Shown: positions 1-8,759, counted from the stretch's first letter. The stretch: 64,000 bases of DNA from Streptomyces sp. NBC_00554 (GCF_041431135.1 NZ_CP107799.1:1674001-1738000); one strand, 5' to 3'. Notes: generated from the letters alone by a model not told the origin. Numbers and translations are program-made.

Positions 1-598
1 CGAGCCCGATCCGTACGTTCTGCTCGACCAGCAGGACGGTGGCGCCCGCGAGGTGGATGCGCTCGATCAGTGCGGCGACCGCCGCGAGGCTCTGGGGATC
101 CAGGCCGAGGGACGGCTCGTCCAACATCACGACCTTCGGCTCCAGCATCAGACCCCGGCCGATCTCGACCATGCGGCGCTGGCCGCCCGAGAGGTTCCCG
201 GCGGGTTCCCCGGCCCGCTCGCGTACGAGGGGCACGAGTTCCTCCACGGCGGCGAGCCGGGCGCGCAGCAGGGCACGGTCCTTGCGGATGAGGTAGCCGC
301 CCATCAGGACGTTCTCGGCAATGGTCATCTTGGGGAAGAGCGCCTGGGACTGCGGGACTTGTACGACGCCGTGACGCAGGATGTCGCGCGGGGAGAGCCC
401 CGACAGGGGGCTGCCATCCAGCCGGACCTCTCCGGTACGGGGGTTCAGCAGTCCCGAGATCACCCGCAGGACGGTGGACTTGCCGGCGCCGTTGGGCCCG
501 ATGACACAGGTCACGGTGGACGGCGCGCACTCCAGAAACACCCCGTGCAGGACGTCGCCGCCCCCGTACCCCGCCACCACCCCGTCGAGGGTCAGCAC
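1..598 (-). CDS. livF: Branched-chain amino acid-type ABC transporter ATPase LivF, C-terminus beyond window
   Basis: This is the second ATPase of a Liv/HAAT-type importer, which powers uptake of branched-chain amino acids or related carboxylates from the cytoplasmic face. Translating the minus strand from a GTG at 598 gives a Walker A motif (GPNGAGKST) near residue 31, a Q-loop region (VPQSQALFPKMT), an ABC signature (LSGGQ) near 134 and Walker B (VVMLDEP) with the D-loop LGLDP. The GTG overlaps the last codons of the upstream livM-livG fusion gene by 7 nt, so the two are translationally coupled. The frame is open to the window edge, so about 40 C-terminal residues are missing. The substrate cannot be read from the ATPase; the neighbouring genes suggest an organic acid or amino acid. 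Confidence 0.9.
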   Translation of the reverse strand, partial: MLTLDGVVAGYGGGDVLHGVFLECAPSTVTCVIGPNGAGKSTVLRVISGLLNPRTGEVRLDGSPLSGLSPRDILRHGVVQVPQSQALFPKMTIAENVLMGGYLIRKDRALLRARLAAVEELVPLVRERAGEPAGNLSGGQRRMVEIGRGLMLEPKVVMLDEPSLGLDPQSLAAVAALIERIHLAGATVLLVEQNVRIGL

Positions 599-2454
599 GG
601 CTGATCCGCCTCCTTCTCCGGCTCCGGTGACTTGTCCTGCGGCTCCTTCCGCTCCCCCAAGTACGCCTCCAGGACCGCCGGATCGTCGCGGATCAGCCCC
701 GGCGGCCCCTCGGCGATCGGCCTGCCCTGCGAGAAGACGACCACCGGGTCGCACAGGTCCAGGACGAGCGGGATGTTGTGCTCGACGAGCAGGAAACCGA
801 CGCCCTGGTCGGCGAGTTGACGGATGATGCCCTTCAAGTGATCGACCAGGGCCGGGTTGATGCCCCCGGCGGGCTCGTCGAGAAGGATCAGCCGGGTGTC
901 GAGCATCAGGATCTGGGCGAGTTCGACCAGCTTCTGCTGCCCGTACGACAGTGAGCCCGCGGGTTCCTCCGCGAACCGTCCAAGCCCCATGAAGTCGAGG
1001 AGTTCACGGGCGCGCGCGGCCTCGGCGCCGGTGACTCCGCCTCGTACCGCCGTACGCCAGCGGCCGTCGGGGAGCGGTGCGACGACGTTCTCCAGGACGC
1101 TCATCCCACCGAACAGCCGGGTGGTCTGAAAGGTACGGCCCAGGCCGAGGTGGCAGCGCTCCCAGGGAGGCATCCGGTCGATCCGGCGCCCCTCGAAGGT
1201 GATCTCCCCCACGTCGGCCCGCAGGGTGCCGGTGACCAGGTTGAACAGGGTGGTCTTCCCCGAGCCGTTGGGCCCGATCAGACCGGTGATGGTGCCGCGC
1301 CGTACGACGAGATCGGCGCCGTCCACCGCGACCAGTCCCCCGAAGTTCTTCGACACCCCGCTGATCCGCAAGAGTTCACCGGTCGCCGGCCGCTCCACAC
1401 GCGAGGCCACCACGGGCGGCAGCCGCCCCAGCGCGCCTTCCTGGTCGGTGTACTCCACCGTTCGCGGATGCCGTGCCCGCCACCAGGCGGCCGCCCCCGG
1501 CAGCAGCCCCTGCGGCAGGAACAGCACCACACCCGTGAGCAGCCCCCCGAACAGCAGCAGCCTGCTGCTCGACCCGCCGCCGTACACGGTGGCCGCCTCG
1601 CTGCCGATGGCGACGACGAACGCGCCGACCACCGGCCCGTACAGGCTGCCGCGCCCGCCGATCAGGGCCGCGAGGACCACCATGACGCTCGCCAGAACGG
1701 CGAACATGGTGGTGGGGCTGATGTAGGAGAGGAAGTAACCGTAGATTCCGCCCGCGACTCCGGTGAAGAAGGCGCCCGACGCGAAGGCCGTCACCTTGTA
1801 GCGGGTGGTGGGGATGCCGATGGCGGCGGCCTTGCCCTCGTCCTCCCGGATGGCGAGCAGGCCGGCGCCGAGTTTCCGGGTCCGCACCCAGGCACTGAAG
1901 GCGACGGTGAGGATCAGCAGGCCCAGGAAGAGGTAGTAGAAGGGCAGGTTGCCGGTCTCGCGGGACCAGGGCGGCAGCGGCATCGCCAAACCCTGGTTGC
2001 CGTGCGTCAGTCGGGTGAGGTTGGTCGCGAGGACCTGGAGGGTGAGCAGCAGCGCGATGGTGACGATGACGAAGGCGGCGCCGCGCGAGCGCAGCACGAC
2101 CGCGCCGAGCGCCACCGCGACGCCTGCCGCGAGTACCCCGCCGAGCGGTGCGGACAACAGCGGGTTGATGCCGAGGCGCTCGGCGGCGATGCCGCCCATG
2201 TAGGCGCCCGCGCCGAGGAAGGCACTGTGGCCGAGCGAGATGTAACCGGCGTACCCGGAAAGGATGTTCCAGCTCACCGCCTGGACCGCGAGCAGCAGAC
2301 AGAGCACGGCGACCGTCAGGTGGTACTCGGTGCCGATCCCCAGCACCGGATAGACAGCCAGGGCCGCCGCAACCGCCACGACCGGGAGCGCTGTCTTCGC
2401 CCCGGCCCACGTGAGCACGGCCTTCACGCCGCCAAGCGGTAGCACGGTCTTCAT
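592..2454 (-). CDS. LivM permease fused to LivG ATPase, Liv-type ABC importer
   Basis: A single 620-residue protein joins a LivM-type permease (about residues 20-330, several hydrophobic helices, with the HAAT-permease stretch ISLGHSAFLGAGAY) to a LivG-type ATPase (about 360-600). The ATPase has Walker A GPNGSGKTT near residue 393, signature LSYGQQ near 503 and Walker B ILLDEPAGG near 521. The open frame extends upstream to 3180, but the ATG at 2454 forms an ATGA overlap with the livH stop and begins a normal LivM N-terminus, so I placed the start there. LivM-LivG fusions are common in actinobacteria and are not a frameshift artefact: the linker reads through without a break. It sits in a tight operon between livH and livF. 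Confidence 0.92.
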   Translation of the reverse strand: MKTVLPLGGVKAVLTWAGAKTALPVVAVAAALAVYPVLGIGTEYHLTVAVLCLLLAVQAVSWNILSGYAGYISLGHSAFLGAGAYMGGIAAERLGINPLLSAPLGGVLAAGVAVALGAVVLRSRGAAFVIVTIALLLTLQVLATNLTRLTHGNQGLAMPLPPWSRETGNLPFYYLFLGLLILTVAFSAWVRTRKLGAGLLAIREDEGKAAAIGIPTTRYKVTAFASGAFFTGVAGGIYGYFLSYISPTTMFAVLASVMVVLAALIGGRGSLYGPVVGAFVVAIGSEAATVYGGGSSSRLLLFGGLLTGVVLFLPQGLLPGAAAWWRARHPRTVEYTDQEGALGRLPPVVASRVERPATGELLRISGVSKNFGGLVAVDGADLVVRRGTITGLIGPNGSGKTTLFNLVTGTLRADVGEITFEGRRIDRMPPWERCHLGLGRTFQTTRLFGGMSVLENVVAPLPDGRWRTAVRGGVTGAEAARARELLDFMGLGRFAEEPAGSLSYGQQKLVELAQILMLDTRLILLDEPAGGINPALVDHLKGIIRQLADQGVGFLLVEHNIPLVLDLCDPVVVFSQGRPIAEGPPGLIRDDPAVLEAYLGERKEPQDKSPEPEKEADQPC

Positions 2455-3332
2455 GCAGCCACGTCCTCCCGTACCCGGGCGCCGAACAGGCCCTGCGGAC
2501 GGACGATCAGCACCGCCATGATGACGCCGTAGAACACCAGGATCGACCACTGCGGGGACACGTACACCGAGGTCAGCGCCTCGGCGAGGCCGAGGATCAG
2601 TGCGCCGGTCAGCGCCCCCGGCAGGCTGCCGAGCCCGCCCAGGACAATTATGCCGAGGATGCGGGCTATCCACTCGTAGTGCGAGGCGGGGAAGAACGGC
2701 ACCAGAACGGAGAGCACCGAGCCGCCCATGCCCGTACTGGCCGTGCCCAGGGCGAAGGCGAGCGTGGCGGTGGGCACGGCGCTCACGCCCACCAGGGCCG
2801 CGCCGGACGGGTTCTGCGCCCAGGCGCGGATCGCCCGCCCTGTCCAGGTCCGGTTGAGGACGGCGTAGAAGGCGGCCAGAACCGCGAGCGCGGCCAGGAA
2901 TCCGTACAGCGGGGCCTTGGGCAGGGAGATGGGACCCAGCGTGTACGACTCGTCGAAGTACCCGGGGGTGGCCGACCGGTAGCGGTTGCCGGCGGTCACG
3001 TTGAGCAGGCCCTCGATGAGAAGGGCCACGCCGAACATCAGCAGCACCGACATGGACGGCGGCGCGGACCGCAGCCGGGCCCCCACCAGACGGTAGAAGA
3101 CCCAGCCGAAGCCGAACATCAGCGGAGTCGTCAGGACGGCCAGCGCGATCGGGTCGATGCCGGTCGCCCGCCACACCCACCAGGTCACGAAGGCCGACAG
3201 GACGAGGAAGGCCCCCTGGGCGACGTTGATGACGCGCATGACGCCGAAGACCAGGGTGAGGCCCGAGGCCATCAGCGCGTACACCCCGCCGATCAGCAGC
3301 CCCAGGGCCAGCGTCTGGACGAACTCCGCCAC
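2451..3332 (-). CDS. livH: LivH-type ABC transporter permease
   Basis: The 293-residue protein is a hydrophobic permease of the LivH family. It has the conserved N-terminal pattern LLIGGVYALMASGLTLVFG followed by further membrane helices and the C-terminal RPQGLFG motif. It would pair with the LivM half of the downstream fusion to form the channel of the importer. Translation starts at a GTG (3332) one base after the stop of the substrate-binding protein gene, and its stop overlaps the next ATG. This spacing shows co-transcription and probably translational coupling. Nothing in the sequence defines the substrate. Confidence 0.92.
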   Translation of the reverse strand: MAEFVQTLALGLLIGGVYALMASGLTLVFGVMRVINVAQGAFLVLSAFVTWWVWRATGIDPIALAVLTTPLMFGFGWVFYRLVGARLRSAPPSMSVLLMFGVALLIEGLLNVTAGNRYRSATPGYFDESYTLGPISLPKAPLYGFLAALAVLAAFYAVLNRTWTGRAIRAWAQNPSGAALVGVSAVPTATLAFALGTASTGMGGSVLSVLVPFFPASHYEWIARILGIIVLGGLGSLPGALTGALILGLAEALTSVYVSPQWSILVFYGVIMAVLIVRPQGLFGARVREDVAA

Positions 3333-3333
3333 A

Positions 3334-4569
3334 TCAACTCCAGCCCGGCTTGGGGTAGATGGCCTTCTCGGCGGTGGCGGCCTCCTCGGGCGAGACGATC
3401 TGCACCTTGCCGCTCTGCCACTGGGCGAGCAGGAAGCTGCCGAGCGGCGCGCCGCGCTTGTCCCACTTCAGCGGGCCGAGGATGGTCTCGACCTCGTTGC
3501 CGTGCAGCCACTGCGCGACCTTGTCCTGGTCGGTGCCGTCCGCCCCCTCGATACCGGCCCGTAGCACCTGGGCGGCGGCGAAGGCATCGGCGGCGTCCTC
3601 CGCCGGGACGGCGTTGTCGTACTCCTTCGCGTACGCCGCCACGAACTCCTTGTTGAGCGGGGTCGGGGCGCTCTCGTGCCAGCTGACCGAGTAGAAGACT
3701 CCCTCGGTGTTGGCCTCGCCGACGCCCTTGCTGTACTGCCCGGCGTTGCTGGGCGCGGACATCTGGAAGAGCGCCTTGGGCGAGAAGTTCTGCTGCTTGA
3801 GGGCTCGTACGAGTCCGACGCCGTCCTGGAACACCGCGCCGTGCGCGAGGAGTTCCGGCTTCCTGCCCGCTATGGCGGCGGCGATGGGCTGCATGTTGGT
3901 GGTCTCGGCCGGATAGACGCTGGTGTACACGGTCTTGATACCCAGGTCCTCCAGAAGGTCCTGCAGCCGCTCGATGACCGGCCGGGTGAACGGGTCGTCC
4001 TGGGTGGTGTACGCGGCCGAGGCCGGACGTTCGGCCTCCGGCAGGGACTTCACCCAGTCCACGAAGGTGTTCGCCTGGTCGGCGGAGAGTGCGGGCTGGG
4101 CGAAGAAGAGCCTGTCGAAGCCGCGCGTGAAGATGTTCTCCGCGCCGCCGGCGGGCTCGACGAAGACCATGCCCTGGCGCTCGGCGACCGCGGAGGCCGG
4201 GTAGTTGAGCAGCGAGGAGAAGGTGCCGAGCAGGAAGTCCACCCGGTCCTGGGTGATCAGCCGGGTGTAGTCGGCGACCACCGTGTCCTGGCTGCTTGCG
4301 TCGTCGGTGATCTTCAACTGGACCTGGCGGCCGAGGATTCCGCCGTCGGCGTTGACCATCTCGCGCCAGATCCGGTAGCCGCGCTCGGCCTCCTGGCCCG
4401 GCTGCGAGAACTGCCCGGTCAGCGGCAACGAGGCACCGATGACTAGCTCCTTGCCGCTGCCCCCGGTCGAGCCCTCGCCCGAGCAGCCGACCAGGACAAG
4501 TCCCAGCCCCAGTCCGATGGTTGTGAACTCCCGCCGGGAAAGCCCGTTCGTTCCACCCATGACGCCCAT
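3334..4569 (-). CDS. Tat-exported lipoprotein, Liv-type substrate-binding protein
   Basis: The 411-residue periplasmic-binding-protein-like lipoprotein delivers substrate to the LivH/LivMG/LivF complex at the outer face of the membrane. The N-terminus has a twin-arginine motif (SRREF, residues 11-15), a hydrophobic stretch and a lipobox LVGC with the lipidated Cys at 29, so it is a Tat lipoprotein. The mature part follows the type I peripla-BP fold of Leu/Ile/Val-binding proteins (GASLPLTGQFSQPG, VNADGGILGRQV). I chose the ATG at 4569 because GGAG lies 7 nt upstream; an ATG at 4560 is also possible. The gene begins 11 nt after the E1 beta stop, linking transport to the enzymes. Confidence 0.9.
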   Translation of the reverse strand: MGVMGGTNGLSRREFTTIGLGLGLVLVGCSGEGSTGGSGKELVIGASLPLTGQFSQPGQEAERGYRIWREMVNADGGILGRQVQLKITDDASSQDTVVADYTRLITQDRVDFLLGTFSSLLNYPASAVAERQGMVFVEPAGGAENIFTRGFDRLFFAQPALSADQANTFVDWVKSLPEAERPASAAYTTQDDPFTRPVIERLQDLLEDLGIKTVYTSVYPAETTNMQPIAAAIAGRKPELLAHGAVFQDGVGLVRALKQQNFSPKALFQMSAPSNAGQYSKGVGEANTEGVFYSVSWHESAPTPLNKEFVAAYAKEYDNAVPAEDAADAFAAAQVLRAGIEGADGTDQDKVAQWLHGNEVETILGPLKWDKRGAPLGSFLLAQWQSGKVQIVSPEEAATAEKAIYPKPGWS

Positions 4570-4580
4570 GACGACTCCAG

Positions 4581-5558
4581 CTAGTCCATGCTCTTGGCGA
4601 CGGTCTCGGTGATCCGGTCCACGCTCGGCAGCGCCGCGTCCTCCAGCGAGTCGGCGGCGGGCAGCGGGACATGCGGGGTGGTGATCCGCACCAAGGGCCC
4701 GTCCAGGCTGGTGAAACCCTCCTCGGCGCAGATCGACACCACCTCGGCTCCCCAGCCGCACAGCCGGGGGTTCTCCTCCACGGTGAACAGCCGCCCGGTC
4801 CGCTCCAGTTGCTCCAGTACGGCGCGCACGTCCAGCGGGACCAGGCTGCGCAGGTCGAGCACCGCGGCCGCGATGCCGTGCTCGCGCTCCAGCCGCTCGG
4901 CGGCTGCCAGCGCGCGCGGCGCCATGAGCCCCAGGGTGACGATCACGCAGTCCCCACCCTCGCGCCGCAGGACGGCCGACCCCAGCGTGTCGGTGATCTC
5001 GCCGTCCGGGACCTCGCCCCGGACCGGGTAAAGCCCTTTGGCCTCAAGGAAGACGACCGGGTCCGGGTCGCGTACGGCGGCCGCCAGCAGGCCCACCACA
5101 TCACGCGGGGTGGACGGCACGACGACCTTGAGGCCCGGCACCGCCATCACCCAGTTCGCCACGTCCTGCGAGTGCTGCGCCCCGAAGCGCAGCCCCCCGC
5201 CGTTGGCGGCCCGCACCACCAGCGGCAGGGACAGCTGGCCGCCCGCCATATAGCGGGTCTTGGCGATCTGGTTGGCGAGCAGATCCCAGCCGACGCCGAA
5301 GAAGTCGCTGAACATGATCTCGGCGATGGGCCGCAGCCCGGTCATCGCGGCGCCCATCGCCGCGCCCAGGATGGCCTGTTCGGAGATCGGCGTGTCCCGT
5401 ACCCGCCGCGGACCGAACTCCTCCAGCAGCCCGGGCGTCGTCTTGAACACCCCGCCCGCCTCCGCGACGTCCTCACCGAGCAGGACCACCCGCTCGTCGC
5501 GCCGCATCTCCTGCGCGAGGCCGCGCGCGACCGCGTCCCGGTAGGTCAGTTGCGCCAT
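4581..5558 (-). CDS. TPP-dependent 2-oxo acid dehydrogenase E1, beta subunit
   Basis: The 325-residue protein is the beta subunit of an E1 component like those of pyruvate, acetoin and branched-chain 2-oxo acid dehydrogenases. It shows the N-terminal MAQLTYRDAVARGL, the GLRPIAEIMFSDF stretch and the C-terminal transketolase domain (RLFTVEENP). It would form an alpha2beta2 complex with the next gene upstream and decarboxylate a 2-oxo acid or cleave acetoin, passing the acyl group to a lipoyl E2. I chose the ATG at 5558, which has GGAGG about 6 nt upstream and overlaps the alpha-subunit gene by 13 nt. No E2 or E3 gene lies nearby, so these partners must be encoded elsewhere or the enzyme works differently. 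Confidence 0.9.
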   Translation of the reverse strand: MAQLTYRDAVARGLAQEMRRDERVVLLGEDVAEAGGVFKTTPGLLEEFGPRRVRDTPISEQAILGAAMGAAMTGLRPIAEIMFSDFFGVGWDLLANQIAKTRYMAGGQLSLPLVVRAANGGGLRFGAQHSQDVANWVMAVPGLKVVVPSTPRDVVGLLAAAVRDPDPVVFLEAKGLYPVRGEVPDGEITDTLGSAVLRREGGDCVIVTLGLMAPRALAAAERLEREHGIAAAVLDLRSLVPLDVRAVLEQLERTGRLFTVEENPRLCGWGAEVVSICAEEGFTSLDGPLVRITTPHVPLPAADSLEDAALPSVDRITETVAKSMD

Positions 5559-6517
5559 GCCGCACCTCCGTCGGCCCACAGGTCCCGCTCCACCAGGGCC
5601 GGTTCGGGCAGCGGCCCGTCCTCGGCCGCCTTCGTGGCCTCATCGGTCTCCCGGGCGGCCGCGTCCTCGATCCCGGCGAGTTTCGACTCGGCGATCCCGG
5701 CAGCGAGCAGCTTGGTGCGGTACGCCGGCACGGGATCGCGGGCGAGCCAGTCCTCGACCTCCCGCTGTGGGCGGTACGTCCCCGGGTCGGCCCGCGAGTG
5801 CCCGCCGTGCCGGTAGGTGTCGGCCTCGATCAGGCTCGGCCCACCGCCCTCGCGAGCCTTCCCCAGGGCGCCGAGCGCGGTCTCGTAGACCGCGTCGACG
5901 TCATTGCCGTCGACGACGACGCGCTCCAGTCCGTACGCCGCCGCACGGTCGGCGGCGGGCCGCTCCACCGCTGTCACCGCCCGGATCGGCGTGTACTCCA
6001 TGTACTGGTTGTTCTCGCAGACGTACAGCACCGGGAGCTGCCATACGGCGGCCAGGTTCAACGCCTCATGGAACGCCCCGATGTTGGTGGTGCCGTCGCC
6101 GAAGAAGCAGACCGCGACCTGCTCGGAGCCACGCAGTTGCGCCGACCAGGCGGCGCCGCCCGCGATCGGCAGGTGGGCGCCCACGATCGCGTAGCTGCCC
6201 ATCATCCCGTGCTCGGTGCTGGTCAGATGCATGCTGCCGCCCTTGCCGGACATCAGGCCGTTGCCGCGGCCCATCAGCTCGGCGAGGATCCCCGCCATGG
6301 GGGCGCCGCGCGCCAGAGTGTGGGCGTGACCGCGGTAGGTGGCGAAGGTGTAGTCGTCGGGGCGCATCGCGGCGGCGAATCCGGCGGCTACGGCCTCCTG
6401 GCCGGTCGACAGGTGGCTGGTGCCCTTCACAAGACCGCGCAGGAAGAGGTCGTACGCCCGCTTCTCCATGGCGCGCATCCGCACCATCTGCCGGTACAGC
6501 TCGAGCCGTACGTCCAT
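5546..6517 (-). CDS. TPP-dependent 2-oxo acid dehydrogenase E1, alpha subunit
   Basis: The 323-residue alpha subunit binds thiamine diphosphate. The TPP motif runs from GDG near residue 144 to the NN pair about 28 residues on (FFGDGTTNIGAFHEAL then CENNQY). The active-site loop GHSRADPGTYR is also present. Overall the sequence resembles acetoin dehydrogenase or pyruvate dehydrogenase E1 alpha, but family members with different substrates are too similar to separate by eye. The ATG at 6517 has GAGGG about 7 nt upstream and follows the M24 gene stop by 13 nt. It is part of the same operon as the Liv-type importer, suggesting that an imported compound is converted to a 2-oxo acid. Confidence 0.9.
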   Translation of the reverse strand: MDVRLELYRQMVRMRAMEKRAYDLFLRGLVKGTSHLSTGQEAVAAGFAAAMRPDDYTFATYRGHAHTLARGAPMAGILAELMGRGNGLMSGKGGSMHLTSTEHGMMGSYAIVGAHLPIAGGAAWSAQLRGSEQVAVCFFGDGTTNIGAFHEALNLAAVWQLPVLYVCENNQYMEYTPIRAVTAVERPAADRAAAYGLERVVVDGNDVDAVYETALGALGKAREGGGPSLIEADTYRHGGHSRADPGTYRPQREVEDWLARDPVPAYRTKLLAAGIAESKLAGIEDAAARETDEATKAAEDGPLPEPALVERDLWADGGAAWRN

Positions 6518-6530
6518 GAGTTGCCCTCAC

Positions 6531-7763
6531 TCAGTAGCGGTTGGCGACGAAGAGTTCCTGGGCGGGGAAGAGGGTGAGCACCCGGGCGCCGTCGGCGGTG
6601 ACCAGGACCTCTTCCTCGATTCGGGCCGCCGAATAGCCGTCGGTGGCCGGGCAGTAGGTCTCCAGGGCGAAGACCATGCCTTCGTGGATCTCCTCCGGGT
6701 GCTCCAGGGAGTTCAGTCGGCTGATGATCGGGCGTTCGTGGAGTCCGAGCCCGAGGCCGTGGCCGAACTGCAGCCCGAAGCAGTCCATTTCGGTGGCGAA
6801 GCCGAAGTCCTGGGCCCGGGGCCAGGCGCGGGCGATGGCGTCGGTGGTCACGCCCGGCTTGACGAGTGCGATCGCCGCGTCGATCCACTCGCGGGCGCGC
6901 TGGTAGGCGGCGCGCTGCGGGGCCGTCGATGAACCGACGTTCAAGGTGCGGTAGTAGCAGGTGCGGTAGCCGTTGTAGGACTGGATGATGTCGAAGAAGC
7001 AGGTGTCGCCCGGGCGGATCAGCCGGTCGGTGAAGTTGTGCGGATGCGGATTGCAGCGCTCCCCGGAAACCGCGTTGATCGCTTCGACGTCGTCGGAGCC
7101 CTGCTCGTAGAGGTACTTGTTGGCGAGGGCGACGATGTCGTTCTCGCGTACTCCGGGTTTGAGGGCCTCGGAGATGGCCTGGTAGCAGCCGTCGACCATG
7201 GCGGCGGACTGGGTGAGCAGCAGGATCTCGTCCGGGTTCTTCAGCTGCCGGCCGTCCAGCATCACCTGCTGGCCGTCGGCGGCGCGCAACCCGGCCTGCT
7301 GGAGGGCGAATTGGAACGGCGGCTCGACGATGTCCAGGCCGATGGGCGCGTCGGCGACCCCGGCCTCGTTCAGCAGGCCGCGTATCTCGGCGACGGCCCG
7401 GTCGAAGAGGCCCGCCTCGGGCCGTACGGCACCGCGCAGGCCCAGCATTCCGGCCCGGCAGTTCTCCGGCTTCAGCCAGGGCGCGTACAACTGGTGGTGG
7501 CGGGCCGCCGAGCCGAAGTCCCAGAGGACCGGGTCGCCTTCGCGGGTGAGCAGTGCGTAACGGGTCATCTTGTCGCGCGACCACTCGCCGATCATGGTGC
7601 CGGTGAGATAGCGGATGTTGTTGACGTCGAAGAGGAGCAGCGCGCCGAGCCCGCTGGCGTCGAGCGCCGCGCGCACCCGCTCCAGGCGGTAGGCGCGCAG
7701 CCGGTCGAAGTCGACGCGGGACTCGAAGTCGACGGCGGAGTGGCCGGGCGCGTGAGTGGTCAT
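6531..7763 (-). CDS. M24 (Xaa-Pro peptidase/creatinase-fold) family protein lacking a metal ligand
   Basis: The 410-residue protein has a creatinase-type N-terminal domain (about 1-170) and a C-terminal pita-bread M24 domain. In M24 metallopeptidases the first two metal ligands are aspartates 11 residues apart. Here Asp258 is present (FFDIIQSYNG) but the partner position, 269, is Cys (GYRTCYYRT). The downstream ligands look intact: His in FGHGLGLGLHERP, Glu in ALETYC and Glu in RIEEEV. It is therefore unlikely to be a normal dinuclear peptidase; creatinase-like C-N hydrolysis or another lyase or hydrolase activity is possible. The DMSP lyase DddP is a relative, but its extra Asp ligand pattern is not present. 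The ATG at 7763 overlaps the upstream stop (ATGA). Confidence 0.8.
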   Translation of the reverse strand: MTTHAPGHSAVDFESRVDFDRLRAYRLERVRAALDASGLGALLLFDVNNIRYLTGTMIGEWSRDKMTRYALLTREGDPVLWDFGSAARHHQLYAPWLKPENCRAGMLGLRGAVRPEAGLFDRAVAEIRGLLNEAGVADAPIGLDIVEPPFQFALQQAGLRAADGQQVMLDGRQLKNPDEILLLTQSAAMVDGCYQAISEALKPGVRENDIVALANKYLYEQGSDDVEAINAVSGERCNPHPHNFTDRLIRPGDTCFFDIIQSYNGYRTCYYRTLNVGSSTAPQRAAYQRAREWIDAAIALVKPGVTTDAIARAWPRAQDFGFATEMDCFGLQFGHGLGLGLHERPIISRLNSLEHPEEIHEGMVFALETYCPATDGYSAARIEEEVLVTADGARVLTLFPAQELFVANRY

Positions 7764-8719
7764 TCCCCGGTCTCCTCTGCGTCCGCCTCTCCTGCGTCCT
7801 GCTTCTCCGCCTCCAGCAACAGCCCTGATGCGCGGGCGACTTCGGCGAGCAGTACCGCGAAGTCGACCGGCCCGTCCTGCCCTTGGGCCTGTACGGAGGC
7901 TTGCACCAGCTGGTGGACAAGGGCGGCGACAGGCATGCTCACCCCGCTCTCGCGGGCGGCGGACAGGCCCAGTTCGAAGTCCTTGCGCAGCAGTTGGGGG
8001 GTGAAGGTCGGGGTGAAGTCCAGGTGGGTGAGGGCTGGGGTCTTGTAGCGGGTGAACACGGACCCGAGTACCGACGCGTTGATGAAGGCCAGGAAGTCCG
8101 AGCGCCGCACCCCGCCCTTCTCGGCGAGCACGGTGATTTCCGCGAGGGACTGGATGACCGCGCCCAGGAACAGATTGTGGGCGATCTTCACGAGCCGGGC
8201 TTCCTCGCCCTCGCCGACGTACGCCGCCGCACCGGCGATCGCCGTCAGTAGCGGATTCACGATCTCGTACGCGTGTGGGGGCCCCGAGACGACGAAGGCC
8301 GCCGTGCCCGCCCTGACCGCCGAGGGATTGCCGCTGACCGGCGCCGCGAGCATCGGTGCCCCGGCCTTGGCCGCCTCCGCGCGGATCTGGAGGGCGACCT
8401 TCTGCGAGACCGTCGAGCAGTCCACCAGGATGCCCGGGGCAGCCGTCTGTCGCAGCAGCCCGCCCTCGGCGACGGTGACCTCGGTGAGCGCGGCGTCCGC
8501 GGCGACCATGGTGAACACCACGTCCCGGTGGGCGAGTTCGGCCACCGATCCGGCGACGGTCGCCCCGTACTCCCGCAACGACTCGGCCTTCGCGCGGGTG
8601 CGGTTGTGGACCGCGACCTCATATCCGGCGGCGAGCAGCCGCTGGACCATCGCGCTTCCCATCCGGCCGGTTCCGAGCCAGCCGATACGCGGTTTCGTAC
8701 GATCCGTCGGCGTCGTCAT
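7760..8719 (-). CDS. 3-hydroxyisobutyrate dehydrogenase-family NAD(P)-dependent oxidoreductase
   Basis: The 319-residue beta-hydroxyacid dehydrogenase has an N-terminal Rossmann motif (GWLGTGRMGSAM), the substrate-binding DCSTVS segment and the conserved catalytic-lysine helix (KIAHNLFLG). Family members oxidise 3-hydroxyisobutyrate, tartronate, 3-hydroxypropionate or similar acids, or reduce the semialdehydes. I chose the ATG at 8719 because GGAGG is about 9 nt upstream; the open frame continues to 8752 but that start lacks a ribosome site. It is the first gene of the operon leading to the M24 protein, the E1 subunits and the Liv importer, and is divergent from a LacI-type regulator. Confidence 0.88.
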   Translation of the reverse strand: MTTPTDRTKPRIGWLGTGRMGSAMVQRLLAAGYEVAVHNRTRAKAESLREYGATVAGSVAELAHRDVVFTMVAADAALTEVTVAEGGLLRQTAAPGILVDCSTVSQKVALQIRAEAAKAGAPMLAAPVSGNPSAVRAGTAAFVVSGPPHAYEIVNPLLTAIAGAAAYVGEGEEARLVKIAHNLFLGAVIQSLAEITVLAEKGGVRRSDFLAFINASVLGSVFTRYKTPALTHLDFTPTFTPQLLRKDFELGLSAARESGVSMPVAALVHQLVQASVQAQGQDGPVDFAVLLAEVARASGLLLEAEKQDAGEADAEETGE

Positions 8720-8749
8720 CGCGGGGTTCCTCCGCTGTCGTACGCAGGG

Positions 8750-8759
8750 CAAACGATGG
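8750..8759. promoter_or_regulatory. Candidate LacI-type operator, copy 1
   Basis: The sequence CAAACGATGG lies 31 bp upstream of the dehydrogenase start. It is one mismatch from CAAACGATTG, the reverse complement of the site at 8820-8829. LacI-family operators are short palindromes with a central CpG, and this one fits that shape imperfectly. The pairing of two sites either side of a divergent promoter suggests looping or dual repression by the adjacent regulator. No binding data can be inferred beyond this pattern. Confidence 0.4.

Noticed and set aside
592..3180. A single 862-residue protein on the minus strand
   Set aside because: The first 242 residues are antisense to livH; the true start is the ATG at 2454 that overlaps the livH stop.
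6531..7763. DMSP lyase DddP for the M24 gene
   Set aside because: DddP has an extra Asp two residues after the first ligand and a metal Asp on the next strand; here these positions are Ile and Cys.
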